From: Cyanophora paradoxa
Taxonomy: Eukaryota; Glaucocystophyceae; Cyanophorales; Cyanophoraceae
Length of the DNA: 64,000 nucleotides
Direction of reading: 5' to 3'
NCBI GenBank assembly: GCA_004431415.1
Contig: QPMI01000063.1
Span: 153,210-217,209 of the forward strand
A program made the translations under genes and the position numbers. The notes beneath the pieces were generated by a model, which was not told the origin of the DNA, made no database searches, and saw nothing but the letters and a program-made list of their open reading frames with translations. Each line of letters starts with the position of its first letter. Positions within the stretch are counted from its first letter, which is position 1. Shown here piece after piece: positions 1 to 10,807 of this stretch.

Positions 1-1744
1 ATGCGGGACGGACAGCGGGGCAAAGAGTCTCTGGTGCCGGCGCCGGCGCCAGCCGCGGCGGATCCGGATCGATCCCTGGAGCTGGACGAGAGCGCCACCA
101 AGGCGTTGCAGGAGCTGGAGGAGGAGCAATGTGTGCGATATTGGAAGGGAAAGTCTGGTTGGCAGCGTTGTCTGCAGGTGCGCTTGCATTGAAGCCTTAA
201 GCTTATTCACGGCTTTTGTTCGGAGGCCTAGGCCGGCTTATCCGCCCCCGCGCGCAGATCCCTCTCGTCGGCGTGTTCTTTCAGGTTCGCCACGCATATG
301 CATGGTGGGTCGACGCCCACGTCGCGCGAGCCAGACGCATTCGCAGGGATTCGACAAGCGAGTGGAACCCTGGGCGCGGGTTCCCTTTTTCAACATGTTC
401 TTCGCAATGACCAATACGGCCTCGAACCGCGTGGGTCTCGATGAGGTCCGCAAGCAGGTCGAAGTGCGTGGATCCGTCCCTATATATAGCTAGGCCTCCG
501 GCCTGGATCCGATGATCCCTTCGAATTCCGGATCCGGGATCCGACGCCTGCTTAAAAGCTTTCCCGGCCCGGCCCCCCGCAGGTTGTAGCGCTGATGGTG
601 CATCTCCGAGACTCTGAGAGGCGATACTTCACTACCACTGCGCATGCGTGCTGATCGTGAGGGGCGCGCAGGCAGCACTCGCCATCAGCAGCACGATCTC
701 CCTCTCCACTGCTGTTGATTTCAATGAGCTTCGCGAGGTGCGCTAGCGCTAGCGCCGTGGTGCTCGATGCTGCAGACGTACGCGTGCTCATCGATATCGG
801 TTCGGCAGGCCGACATCAGGCTCGCGACGGCGCCGTACGCGCTGCAGGGCGAGCTGGTGGCGCCCTCCACGGATCTCTCCAACTCCATCCTCATCTCCCT
901 CTCTCTGAACACAATCGTTATCGTTTCGGGTGCCTGCCCTCTGAATCTTTTTTCTCGGGCTCTCTCATTCTTGCCTCAGCCACCTTGTTCTTCGTGCGCC
1001 TGGTCGAAATCGACCTGCAATTGCTAGAATTCGAAATCGATCTGGCGATGGATCGATATCTAACCATATAGATCTGACCGCCAGATGATGCTTTCTCAAG
1101 TTTCGATGGGTGGCAGCAACGATATTCCCAAGGCGCGCCCATGAATGCGCCTGCTTAAATTCCCAGCTTATTTTCTATCGCAGCCACTGTACGTGTACTT
1201 CATCGGGCCTGCCGTGACAATCAATGCTTCATTCTTTCTCATCTCAGTCATTTTCACTTGCAGGTCCACTCTAAAGCTTGTCCCCCACCCCGCGCGTTTT
1301 CTGACCCATGATGCTCTGCAGAGCGCTAGCGAGGGTTCTGGCCATCAAGTTTCCGGACTATGCGATCGAGCAGCAAGGCACGAGCGACCTCATTTTCAAC
1401 TGGAGCTCCAATTCGGGCATCATCTGGGTGCGCCAGCTGCAGGCGCCCCTCGGAGGCCTAGGTTCGCTGCCTGCGCATGCCGATGCGTGTGGCTGGCCTC
1501 GCAGCTGGGTGGCGCGGTGATCATCCCCGTCACCCTCTTCGTCTTCTGGGCCCTCGTCTCCCAGGTGCGGGTCGCCGGCGCCCTCCCTTCAATTTCCGCC
1601 CAGGGCGAGCTCGAGCTCACGGGCCGGATCATCCGATTGCAGTTCGTTTATCATAACATTAGCTATCGGACAGCGGGGGAACAGGCGGCCCTCAAGAAGC
1701 AATCCGCCCGCGTCGTCCCAGTCACTGATAGTCATGCTCTGTGA
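1..1744 (+). CDS. 3' part of an unrecognised membrane protein gene
   Basis: The gene is open at the left edge. Reading-frame continuity suggests exons near 1-176, 347-463, 672-737, 809-929, 1330-1442, 1505-1564 and 1604 to the stop at 1742-1744. Visible pieces are an acidic stretch (ELEEEQCVRYWKGK), a segment rich in Phe, Met and Asn (FFNMFFAMTNTASNR), a hydrophobic segment (ILISLSLNTIVIVS) and a clear membrane helix (AVIIPVTLFVFWALVSQ), followed by a short basic tail ending SARVVPVTDSHAL. The intron at 1443-1504 starts with GC; the others seen start with GT. I do not recognise the family. At least two membrane segments and a hydrophilic tail suggest an integral membrane protein. The exon between 1604 and the last one is uncertain, so the exact joining of the C-terminus is a guess. 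Confidence 0.5.
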
Positions 1745-2528
1745 GTGCGCACGTGCTGTTTAATTTACTATTATAATTAGGTATCCACCCTGCCCCCCCG
1801 GCCCGGCCCGCTCGTCTCAGGATGTGCAAGGTGGGGTTTGTTATTTCGAGGGAGAGGCAGGTTTGGGACCCCGGCCCAGATCTCGAGGGGGTGGCGATAG
1901 GCTGGGAGCGCTGGCAGGCTGGGATCCCGAGCGCTAGCGCTGGCAGGCTAGGCCGGGAGCGCTGGCAGCAGTCTCGGAGGACTGCAGCTGGCCCGGCCCG
2001 GCGCGCCGGCGCCGGCGCCGGCGGGGAAAAGGGGGGGGAGGGGGCCGGGGGAGGGGGGGAGGGGGGAGGGGGGGGGTTAATATGCATGTGTCAGTGCCAG
2101 AGTGTACATATGCATGTTCCGTGGGCGGCGCCTGGCGGCGAGCGGGGCGGGCGGGGCGGCGCAGTCGCGCACTTTCCTGAGGCCAGCTGGCCAGGTGAAG
2201 GTTAACGCCGAAACTTGAAACCGATCGCGATCGATCGCGCCTCCCAGGATTCGAATTCGAACCCGAGTCTCGCACGCGGCCGCGGGCCACGCGTACGCGC
2301 CGCGCGCGGCCCAGCCGCGGGCGGGCGGGCCGGGGCGGGACGGCGCAGGACCGGCGGCTTGAGCGCTTGACTCGCCCGCCGCGCTTTTATCTACGGATAC
2401 ATCGCTTCAACGCGTCAGACGAAGGTTATAATTACGCCAAATTCGAAACTGCAGCTGATCATGATCGCTCTGACGCCGGGACGGGTACATCAACCGCTTC
2501 GTTTGCGTCGGCGAGTGTCGGCGGAGCG
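1745..2528. other. Intergenic region with a long G-run tract
   Basis: No coding signal is supported. It holds a 50-nt block of G-runs at 2029-2078 (potential G-quadruplex on the + strand) and GC-palindromic patches around 2220-2330. It lies directly upstream of the oxidoreductase gene and would contain its promoter. No TATA-like or other core element is convincing. Confidence 0.5.
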
Positions 2529-5500
2529 ATGCTGGCGTTTCTGCTGCCGTCTCCGGTCCTCGGCCGGCTTGGCCGGCTCGGGCAGATCACGTCGCCCGCC
2601 AGCGGTCTCGCGCTTGGTCGCCGTTCAGCCAGTTCGGCCGTCGGCGCAGGACTCGGCACCCGCGGCTTCCTAACCGGCTCCGAAAAATCCCGGAGCTTCT
2701 TTGGGGCGTGCGTGCTCCCCGCGTACGTGCTGGGGCGTTCCGCCTCCGCCTCGTCGCGCTTCTTCGTGTCCGCCGCCCATGCCGAGGGTTCGCCTCCGAC
2801 GCTTCCCTTGCCGCGCACGGCTGCTCTGATGTGTCTGCAGTGCCTAAGAACCCCGAAAAGGCCCGCATCGTCATCGTCGGTGCGTACGCGTCCCGGCGCC
2901 GGCCCGCGGCCGCCGGGCCGTATGCATATGCGTCGGGACGTCCCGCGCGGACCGCAGGCTCACGCCGGCCGCGCCTCGCAGGCGGTGTCGCCGGCGGCGC
3001 CACGGCGTCGGCGCGGGCGCGCCGGGTGAACGAGAAGGCCGGTCCGCCTCCGCCTGTGGCCGCGTGCTCGCGCGCCCGGGCCGGCCCCGCCCGACGCGCC
3101 CGGTCGCAGAGATCACCATCCTCGAGCGCGGTGGCTACGTCTCCTTCGCCAACTGCGGTGCGCGCCGCCGCCGCCGCCGCCCGCCTCGCCGGCCCCCTTC
3201 GACGCGCGCGGCCGCCGCGCGCGCAGGCCTCCCCTACTACCTCTCCGGGGACATCGCCTCGCGCGACAAGCTCCTGCTCCAGAACCCGCAGGTCCCGCCG
3301 CCCTCGACGCGCCCGGCTCGTTCCCGGGCCCGGCGCCTGAGCCGGCGGCCGCGCAGGGATTCAAGGACCGGTACAACGTGGACGTCAAGGTGCGGACGGA
3401 GGTCGTGCGGATCGACCGGGCGCGGAAGGTCGTCGTCGCCCGCAACGTCGACACGGGCGCCGAGTCCGAGCTCCCCTACGACCGCCTCGTCCTCTCCCAG
3501 GGCGCCGTGCGCCCCCGTACCCCCCCCCCGTACCCCCTTCTCCGCCGCCCCGTACCCCGCCCCGACCGGCGCCCCCCAGGCGCCCATCGTGCCCGACTTG
3601 CCGGGGGCCACGGCCGCGCACGTCTTCACCATCCGCGACCTGGGTACGCGATCGCCTCCGCCCCTGTACCCCCCTCCCTCCCGGAGCCTGACGTACCCCC
3701 CAGACGACACGGACCGGATCCAGGCCTTCCTGAACAAGAACACGGCGAAGACGGCGGTCATCGTCGGCGGCGGCTTCATCGGTGCGGCCGCGCGATCCAC
3801 CCATCCGAGCCACGCGATCCATCTGTCCGAGCCCGAACCCCCCAGGGGTGGAGATGGCGGAGGCGATGGTGGCGCGGGGACTGCGGACGACGCTGCTGGA
3901 GCGGGGGGCGGGGATCATGCGCGGCGTCCTCGACGCCGAGTTCTCCGACCTCTGCACCCGCGTCCTCCAGAAGGTCCGCCCCGGCTTCGGCCGCGCCCTC
4001 GAGTCCACGCCGGGGCTCTGGAGCTAGGGCTCTTGCGCCCGCCCGCCCCCTCCTGACCATGGGGGGCCGGGCAGCACGGCGTGACGGTGCTCGCCAACTC
4101 GGGCATCGCCTCCGGTGCGCCCGCCCGCCGACTCATGATCAGGCGGCCCGCGGCGGCCTCCGACGAGGGCGCGCAGTGGACGAGGGGAAGAAGACGGTGG
4201 GGCTGGCGGACGGGCGCGAGCTCCCCGCCGACCTCGTCATCATGGCCGTCGGCGTCCGCCCCGAGGTCGCCCTCGCCAAGGTAGCCCCCCAAGCTCTCCC
4301 CCCCCTCTTCCTCGCCCTAACGGGATGGACGGAAAGGCCGCGGGGCTGGAGGTGGGCGCGACGGGCGGCGTGGCGGTGAACGAGCTGATGCAGACCTCGG
4401 ACCCCGACATCTTCGCCGTCGGCGACATGGCCCGCCTGCTCGGCTCTGCCTTTCCGCCCTCTCTCATCCGGCCCGCAGGCCGAGGTCACGCACCGCGTGA
4501 CGGGCCGGAAGGTCCGCGTGCCCCTCGGCGGCCCTGCCAACCGCCAGGTCCGCCCCGCCGCCCGCCCCGCCGCCCGTGCCGGCTCCGCCAACCCGCCCCG
4601 GCCCGCCCCCGCAGGGCCGCGTGGCCGGCAACAACGCGGCGGGCGGCCGCATGGCGTACCCCGGCACCCTCGGCTCCTGGGTCGTCAAGCGCGTACCCCC
4701 CGCACTCCGCCGTACCCCCCCCGCGACGGGGGCTCACGCGTACCCCCCCGCAGGCTGTTCGACCACACGGCGGGGGCGACGGGCCTGACGGAGGACACGG
4801 CGCGGGCCGCGGGGCTCAGCTTCGGCGCCGTCACCGTCCACCCCAACCACCAGTGCGGCCGTACCCCCTCCCCTCCCCCGCCCGCGCCCGCCCCCGGCCT
4901 CACTCCTCGACCGCCGCCGCGCAGCGCCGGCTACTACCCGGTACCCCTCCGACCTCCGACAGCGACACGCGCGCGCGCGCGCGGCCTGACGCCATCCCCG
5001 CAGGGCGCGGAGCCGCTGCAGCTGAAGCTGATCTTCGAGAAGGGGACGGGCCGCGTCCTCGGCTGCGAGGCCTTCGGCAAGGCGCGCCCCGCCCCGCCCC
5101 GCCCCGAAGCGACTCTGCTGAGGGGCGCCGGGCCCCAGGCCGGGGTGGACAAGCGGGTGGACGTGGTGGCGGCCGCCATCGCCGGCCGCATCTCCCTCGA
5201 GGAGCTCGAGGAGTGCGCCGTACCCCGCCCCCCCCCCCCCCCCCTCCCCGCCCCCCCCCCCCCCCCCCCCCCCCCCCCCGCCCGCCGCTGAGGCGCCCCG
5301 CCAGCATCGACCTCTCGTACGCGCCGCCCTACAGCAGCGCCAACGACCCCGTCAACATGGGCGCGCGTCCTCCTCTCACTCGCCTGCTGCGGCTGAGCCG
5401 CTGAGCCGCGCGCCCGCGCAGCCGCCTTCGTGGCGAGCAACGCGAGCACGGGGTACAGCCCAGCGATCACGCCGGCCGAGCTGGTGCCCCTCCTCAACGA

Positions 5501-5907
5501 CCCCGCCGGTACACCCCGCCCCCCCCCCTCTCGAGCCCCGCCTTGCCTCGCGCGGTCCTTAATTACGCCGCGTCAGTGGCGATCGTGGACGTGCGGGGCG
5601 CCGGGGAGTGGGAGGCGGGCCACCTCGCCGCCTCCAACGTGCGGAACGTGCCCCTGCCCGAGCTGCGCGCCCGCCTCGGCGAGATCCCGCGCGACCGCCG
5701 CGTCGTCGTCCACTGCCAAGTCGGTGTGGTCGTACCCCCCCGCCCCGCCCCGCCCGCTCCGCATGACCTGACGGGGCGGCAGGGATGCGGGGCCACATCG
5801 CGCTCCGCTGCCTCGTGCAGAACGGCTTCTCCGACGTGCGCAACGTCACGGGCGGCTTCAAGAGCATGGCCCAGCACGCCGCCCTCCCCGTCGCCAAGGG
5901 CAAGTGA
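2529..5907 (+). CDS. CoA-disulfide reductase / rhodanese fusion, organelle-targeted
   Basis: This is an FAD/NAD(P)-dependent pyridine nucleotide-disulfide oxidoreductase of the CoA-disulfide-reductase/NADH-oxidase type with a C-terminal rhodanese domain. Twenty-two exons join in frame: 2529-2787, 2841-2879, 2982-3041, 3110-3157, 3227-3291, 3357-3506, 3580-3643, 3704-3781, 3846-3973, 4075-4114, 4177-4280, 4337-4429, 4479-4547, 4615-4688, 4754-4852, 4925-4940, 5004-5081, 5139-5212, 5305-5360, 5422-5508, 5577-5723, 5783-5907. The first ~85 residues are Arg/Ser/Ala-rich with few acids, as in a transit peptide. Then come the FAD-binding IVIVGGVAGG, the redox cysteine motif SFANCGLPYY, the NAD-binding VIVGGGFIG, the second FAD motif (DIFAVGDMA) and the dimerisation domain (HPNHHAGYYPGA). 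The rhodanese loop HCQVGMRG keeps the catalytic Cys. Introns at 4430, 4689, 5082 and 5361 start with GC. Likely role: organellar thiol or polysulfide metabolism; the substrate is inferred from the family. Confidence 0.93.
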
Positions 5908-6176
5908 GGGGACCGGGCCGCGGGCCGGGGCCGGGGCCGGGCCGCCGCCCCGCCGGCTGCACCCCCTATTTTACTATGATTACATGTATACGCACGCGTA
6001 CCCAGCGCACTAGAGTGACCCAGTGCATGAAGCTTCCGAGTCTCGCACTGCGGCATATCTTACAACACTGTGAACGGGCGATGCCTTTTCAAGGCCTGCG
6101 CATCTGCTGCATCTGCAGCTGCGGCCGGCGTGCCGGGGGGGCCCGGGCTCCTCCGGCCCCTCTCGGCCCCCCGGGG
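5908..6176. other. Short intergenic gap between convergent genes
   Basis: This GC-rich gap lies between the end of the oxidoreductase gene and the end of the small minus-strand gene. No gene, repeat or clear polyadenylation signal was seen. Confidence 0.4.
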
Positions 6177-6379
6177 TCACCTCCGGCCCCTCTCGGCCTC
6201 TCGGCTCGGGTCCCGGATCGTCTTCCGCAGCTCCTCCTGCGAGAGCTGCGGCCGCCTCGCAACCGGCCCCGGCGGCGCCGCCGGGGCGGGGGCGGGTGGC
6301 GCACGTCGGAGAAAAGGCCCTTCTTGGCCTCGCCGCCGGCCGGCTTCGAAGCCGGGCTCTTGAACCCGAACACGCTCAT
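6177..6379 (-). CDS. Small two-exon hypothetical protein (about 47 aa)
   Basis: Starting at the ATG at 6379 on the minus strand, exon 1 (6379-6305) encodes 25 residues beginning MSVFGFKSPASKP. A GT-AG intron (6304-6246) joins it to exon 2 (6245-6177), which reads LSQEELRKTIRDPSREAER and stops. The second exon is a charged, helix-like segment. The start, FGFKSP followed by a basic-acidic helix, weakly recalls the N-terminus of ESCRT-III subunits of the Vps2/CHMP type. The protein is far too short for that family and I do not assign it. It could be a genuine microprotein, or the first exons of a longer gene whose remainder I cannot find before the convergent neighbour. Confidence 0.35.
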
Positions 6380-6584
6380 CGGGAGCCCCAGGCCTGCGCG
6401 CGCGCCGCACCAGAGGCCCGGCGGCCTTCAGAGACAGCTGCAGCGGCGGCGAGCGCGACGCCTGGCGGCGCACCGTATCCGAAACCAGCTGCGGGAGCGG
6501 AGAGAGCGCGTCAACTAGAGATGCTAGGCTGGGATACGATGCGGCCAAGGCCGGCCGCGGCCTGGCAAAGCTAGGCCTAGGTAG

Positions 6585-6960
6585 CTAAGGCTCGAGAAGC
6601 GTCGGCGCACCTCCGATGCCGCAGGCCCCGCCCACCGCGGCGCCAAAGTGCAAGCCCGGCATAGAGCCAAGGCCGATGCCGATCCCTGCGCCCCGCGGTG
6701 AGCCCGCGCCGCGCAGCTAAGGCGAGACGCCTGCGCCTGCGCTCCGCGCGCACCGCCCGAGAGGCCGACGCCGACGCCAACGCCGCAGCCGATGCCAACT
6801 GCGACGCGGCGTCAGCGCGCGCGCCCGGCAAGCGCGCGCGCGAATGCGGATGCGGACCGCCGACGCCAGGCCCTAGCGGCTTCCCGTTCCAGCGCGCTCG
6901 AGGTATCCTGATCCCCACAAACGGCACGTAGACGTGCTCTGGCCCAATCTCGAGGCCCAT
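6585..6960 (-). CDS. Small glycine-rich hydrophobic protein (82 aa)
   Basis: Three exons join cleanly on the minus strand: 6960-6858, 6798-6754 and 6685-6585, both introns being GT-AG. The product starts MGLEIGPEHVYVPFVGIR, continues WNGKPLGPGVGVGIGCG and then becomes an alternating glycine/hydrophobic tract (GVGVGVGLSGGIGIGLG) before ending GIGGAPTLLEP. Such GxGxG tracts occur in small glycine-rich membrane proteins, some in plastid envelopes; I recall no exact family name. The two exon junctions preserve the G-x-G periodicity, which is strong evidence that the splicing model is right. A minus-strand open frame from the ATG at 7268 down to about 7000 (starting MLFRLRCMPRC) may be a 5' extension through another exon; unproven. 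It lies head-to-head with the kinase gene. Confidence 0.7.
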
Positions 6961-7405
6961 CGCCGCCGGCCCCGATGACAACTTTTTTTCGGAGCCGGGT
7001 ACAACTTCTGAAAAGCGAGCGGTTTGAAGAGCGGCCCGGTCTGCGCCGACGATATTCCCTCGCACGCAGACGCGCCGCCGACTGAACCAACCGCACAGAC
7101 CGCTCCCGCAGCGCGGAGCCGACCAGTTGGCTCTCTCGGCAACGAGACGCGCGCGCCCTGCATGCGCGCCTCCGCGGCGGCGCCGAATGCGATTTCGAGC
7201 TCGCGAAGTCTCGTGCCGCACGCGGCCATGCAAGCGCAGCGTGGCATGCAGCGCAGCCGGAACAGCATGGCATTCAAGCTGACGGCCGGCCTGCTCTCGA
7301 CGTTCCGCGCGATCTCATACGCATACAGCGCCCGCCACAAGCGCCGCAGCGGCCTATCTCCCCGCAAGCGGATCGACGGGTTCGTGCCCGCTGCGCTGCC
7401 TGCGC

Positions 7406-10246
7406 ATGGGCCAACGCTCCCGCTCTCCCCGGCCCGCGCGGCGCGCGGCCACCAGCGCCGCGCTTCATCCCTCCGCGCTGCGTTCTGTCACTCGCTATCA
7501 AAGAGCGGCGGGCCGCGCGCTTCCGCCCGCGCCGCGCCGGCGCCGCGCGGCGCCGCTAGCTCTCGGCGCCGGGAAGAGGCGGCCGCGTCCGTCCAAGGGC
7601 CCCGCGGCTGACACCCGCGGCGGCAGGTCGCCGGAGGAGGTGCCCCTCTTCGCGGAGGGCTCGTACCTCGGCTCCCGCTTCGTCCTCATAAAGATGCTCG
7701 GCTCCGGCTCCTTCGGGCAGGCGCGCCCGGCCCGGCCGGCCCCGCGCGAGCCCCCACTGATCGACGCGCGCTGATCCTCGATCTCCTCCCGCCCGCCTCC
7801 GCTCGCGCAGGTCTACAAGGTGGGCGGGAGCCCCCGGCGTCTCGTTCCCGCCCGCTTCAGCCCACTGACCGTCTTCCCCCGCCTCTACTGCTTTCGCGCG
7901 GCGTACCCCCGCAGGCCTACGATAAACGCCTTGATCGACTCGTGGCTCTGAAGATCATCAAGGACGCCACGCGGTGCGGGCGGACTTAGACCACGCGCCC
8001 CGTACCCCCGGCCCGACTCCCCCCCCCCGGGGTACGGCAGCTTCGACTTCCAGACCCGAAACGAGCTCGAGGTCCTCAGGCTCCTCCAGAGCCCCGGCTT
8101 CTCCGCGCCCCCGTCCATCGGTCCGACGTACCCCTTCCCTTCTCACCCCCCCCGGCTCTGATCGCGTACCCCCCGGTCCGCAGTGAAGCTGCTGGACCAG
8201 GTGCAGGAGGGCCAGCACGCGGTCTTCGTCTTCGAGCTCCTCTCGCAATCCCTGTACTCCCTCCTCCGCTCCTGCTCCTTCCGCGGCGTCGGCCTACCCC
8301 TCGTCCGCCGCGTCGCCGCCCAGGTCCCTATCCAGTACCCCTCCTCCCTTCCCCCCGACCGTTGATAGCATACCCCTCGACCCCGCAGCTCCTTCGGGTC
8401 CTCTGCTTCCTCGCCCAGCCGTGAGTCTCGGCTTACGTACCCCCCCCCCCCGCCCCCCCCCCCAGTCTTGCCGACCCTGCACCCGCAGACAAGTCGACAT
8501 CATCCACTGCGATATGTGCGCTGCTTCCGACCCCAAAGCGCGCCCCGCCCCGCCCCGCCCGCCTGACAGGCCCCGCAGAAAGGTCCCACGCGCCCGGCGC
8601 CGCGGGCCGGGGGCGCCCGCCCGCGCCCCGGACCTCGAAACCTGGCGTACCCCCCGCGCAGCCCGAGAACGTTCTGCTGGTGGACTCGAAGCGGTCCGAG
8701 GTGCGCCTCTACCCTTATTTGATTCGCTCAGCCTACCCCTCCGCTCAGGTGAAGCTGGCGGACTGGGGCAGCGCCTGCCACTCCTCCCATACCCCCTTCG
8801 CCTACATCCAAGCGCGCTTACCCCCCTTACCCCCAACCCCCCTTCATCTCAGTCCCCCTTAATTCTCCCCCCGCAGAGCCGCTTCTACAGGGCCCCGGAG
8901 GCGCGCCGGGCCGCACCCCTCGCTCCGTCCCCCCTCCGAGCGCCGCCTCCCCGATCGGCGTACCCCCCCTCAGGTGATCCTGGGGGTGCCCTACACGCGC
9001 GCCATCGACATGTGGTCCCTCGGCTGCACCATCGTGCCCCCCCCTTTCCCCCTCCCCTTTCTCCCCCTCCTCTTAACTTCCCCCCCCCCCCCCCCCAGGC
9101 GGAGCTGCACGCGGGGGCGCCGCTCTTCGACGGGCGCAACGAGTTCGAGCAGATCTGCAAGATCGTCGAGGTACGGTACCCCCCTGCCCCCTAGAACCGG
9201 CTTAGATCCCCCGGCGCCCCTTCATCGACCCCCCTCCCTCCACCCCCGCCCTCCTCTCCCTCCCCGACTCTGACGCGGCGGGGCCGGGCCGGGGCGGCGG
9301 CGGTCAGGTGCTGGGCATGCCGGCCGAGGGGCTCCTCCTCCGCGGCTCAAGGCCCGCCCCCTCCCCACCCCTTCCCCCCCCCCCCCCCCCCCCCCCAACG
9401 CCCGGGCGCGCAGTCGCGCTCGTTCTTCGGAGGCCTCTCCTTCGGGCGCCCGCGCCTCCGCTACTGCCCCTCCCTCGGGCCCCGCCCCGTGGCCCGCCCC
9501 TGCCACCGTCCACGCCCCTTACCCTCTGATGTACGGGTCGGACGGCGCGCTCGCAGGTGCCGCAGGGGCGGCCCCTCGCCTCCGTGCTCGGCATCGCCAC
9601 GGGGGGGCCCCGCGGCCTCTTCGCCGGCCAGCCCGGCCACTCCCAGCAGGTCCGGCCCCGTACCCGCCCCCCCCGCTCCCTCCTCCCCTCAAACGTATTC
9701 CCCCCCCCCCCCCCTCCCCGTTAGGAATACGCGGCGTTTCTGGACTTCGTGAAGCGGTGCCTCGAGCTCTCCCCGCACGCCCGCCTCACGCCCTGTGCGC
9801 CCGTACCCCCTCCCGCTTTCCCCCCCCCCTCCCCCTTCCTGCCTGCACTGACCGCGGCCTGCGCGCGCCACGGCCGCCAGTCGAGGCGCTGAGGCACCCG
9901 TTCCTCGCGGGGTTCGCGCCCGAGCGCCCGGCCGCCTCGCCGGCGCTCCCCGCGCTCCGGGCCACGCCGCCCCCGCGGGGACGGGCCGCCCCCGCCGCGC
10001 CTCGGCCTCCTCCGGCTCCTCCTCGCACGCCGACACGCCCCCCCAGCTGCTGCAGCGCGCCGCTCCCGCCCCCTCCGCCACCTCCTTCGCCGCCCGCGCC
10101 GCGCGCTGCGCGGAGGACGCGCATGCGTGCGGGTACCCCGCCGACCGTGCCGCCCCAGCGCTCGCGATCGGAGTCGGGTTCGGGGGCGCCGCCGCGGGGC
10201 TCGCGCTGCGCCAGGCGAACCCCTTCGGCTCCTTCATCGCCGGCTA
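7406..10246 (+). CDS. DYRK-family dual-specificity protein kinase
   Basis: Exons that join in frame: 7406-7720, 7811-7819, 7915-7973, 8041-8120, 8184-8323, 8389-8420, 8489-8515, 8579-8582, 8662-8700, 8749-8811, 8877-8900, 8974-9033, 9099-9170, from 9308 on. A basic, Pro-rich N-terminus of ~75 residues precedes the kinase domain: Gly loop GSGSFGQVYKAYD, catalytic Lys in VALKIIKD, DYRK hallmark LSQSLYSLLR, catalytic loop HCDIKPEN, activation segment FAYIQSRFYRAPEVILG, then IDMWSLGC, ELHAGAPLF and VEALRHPFL. The match to DYRK1-type kinases is strong. DFG is DWG (ADWGSA), and of the two activation-loop tyrosines only the second is present (F-A-Y instead of Y-x-Y). Introns at 7721, 8812 and 8901 use GC donors. 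Exon limits between 9350 and 9730 are uncertain; the last frame ends NPFGSFIAG at the stop near 10246. Confidence 0.9.
7811..7819 (+). other. 9-nt micro-exon of the kinase gene
   Basis: The codons GTC TAC AAG (V-Y-K of the glycine loop GQVYK) are flanked by a GC-AG intron upstream (7721-7810) and a GT-AG intron downstream (7820-7914). Without this exon the conserved GSFGQVYKAYD motif would be broken. Confidence 0.8.
8579..8582 (+). other. Putative 4-nt micro-exon in the kinase catalytic loop
   Basis: The four bases AAAG between a cag acceptor (ending 8578) and a gtcccacg donor (starting 8583) restore HCD-I-K-PEN exactly. The exon upstream ends GAT AT at 8515 and the next begins CCC GAG AAC at 8662. 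The alternative is a GC donor at 8538, which skips the micro-exon but inserts seven extra residues between the catalytic Asp and Lys. Confidence 0.6.
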
Positions 10247-10807
10247 GCGCCCGCTTTGGCTCCTTTGGCTCAGCCCCTTACCTTAGTAAGCTTCCCCCCC
10301 GCCCCGCCCCGTCCCCACCGCCCTTTCCCACCTCCATTCGCGTGATACGCCTAGTACTAGTCTAGAACCACTTCGCCGAAAGCTTCGATTCGGATTTTGA
10401 ATTGGGGTACCCGGCGGCGGCTCACTGTATATGCAACATGTACAGTACTAGTTGTTGGGCGCGCGCAAGGGCCGCGGCCGTGGCCCCGGCCGGATCCGGA
10501 GGCATGCATATGTACGAAATGTACATGCATGCATATGCAGCTGCGCATGCAGAATGATGCATTGTACATGTCATGCACACGATTCACGTGCACATGATTA
10601 ACAGTGCCTCCGTCTCGTGGCGCCCTTTTCCCCCACGTGCACCCACGTTCAACCCGCCGACGTCGACTCGTATTTAAGCCTCGGGCTTCGCCGGAACCCC
10701 CCCGATCGGTTCCGCAGCTTCGACGGGACCCCCCGGGGGTCACAATCAGCGCGCTGCCCGAAGGGACCGCAGGGGCCGACGTCCACGCGGCCCAGCGGGC
10801 CGGCCCG
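10247..10807. other. Intergenic region between convergent kinase and RNase genes
   Basis: No gene is supported. The stretch 10,425-10,600 is rich in short palindromes built from ATGCAT, TGCGCA and GTACAT. 10,600-10,800 is GC-rich and featureless. Confidence 0.4.
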
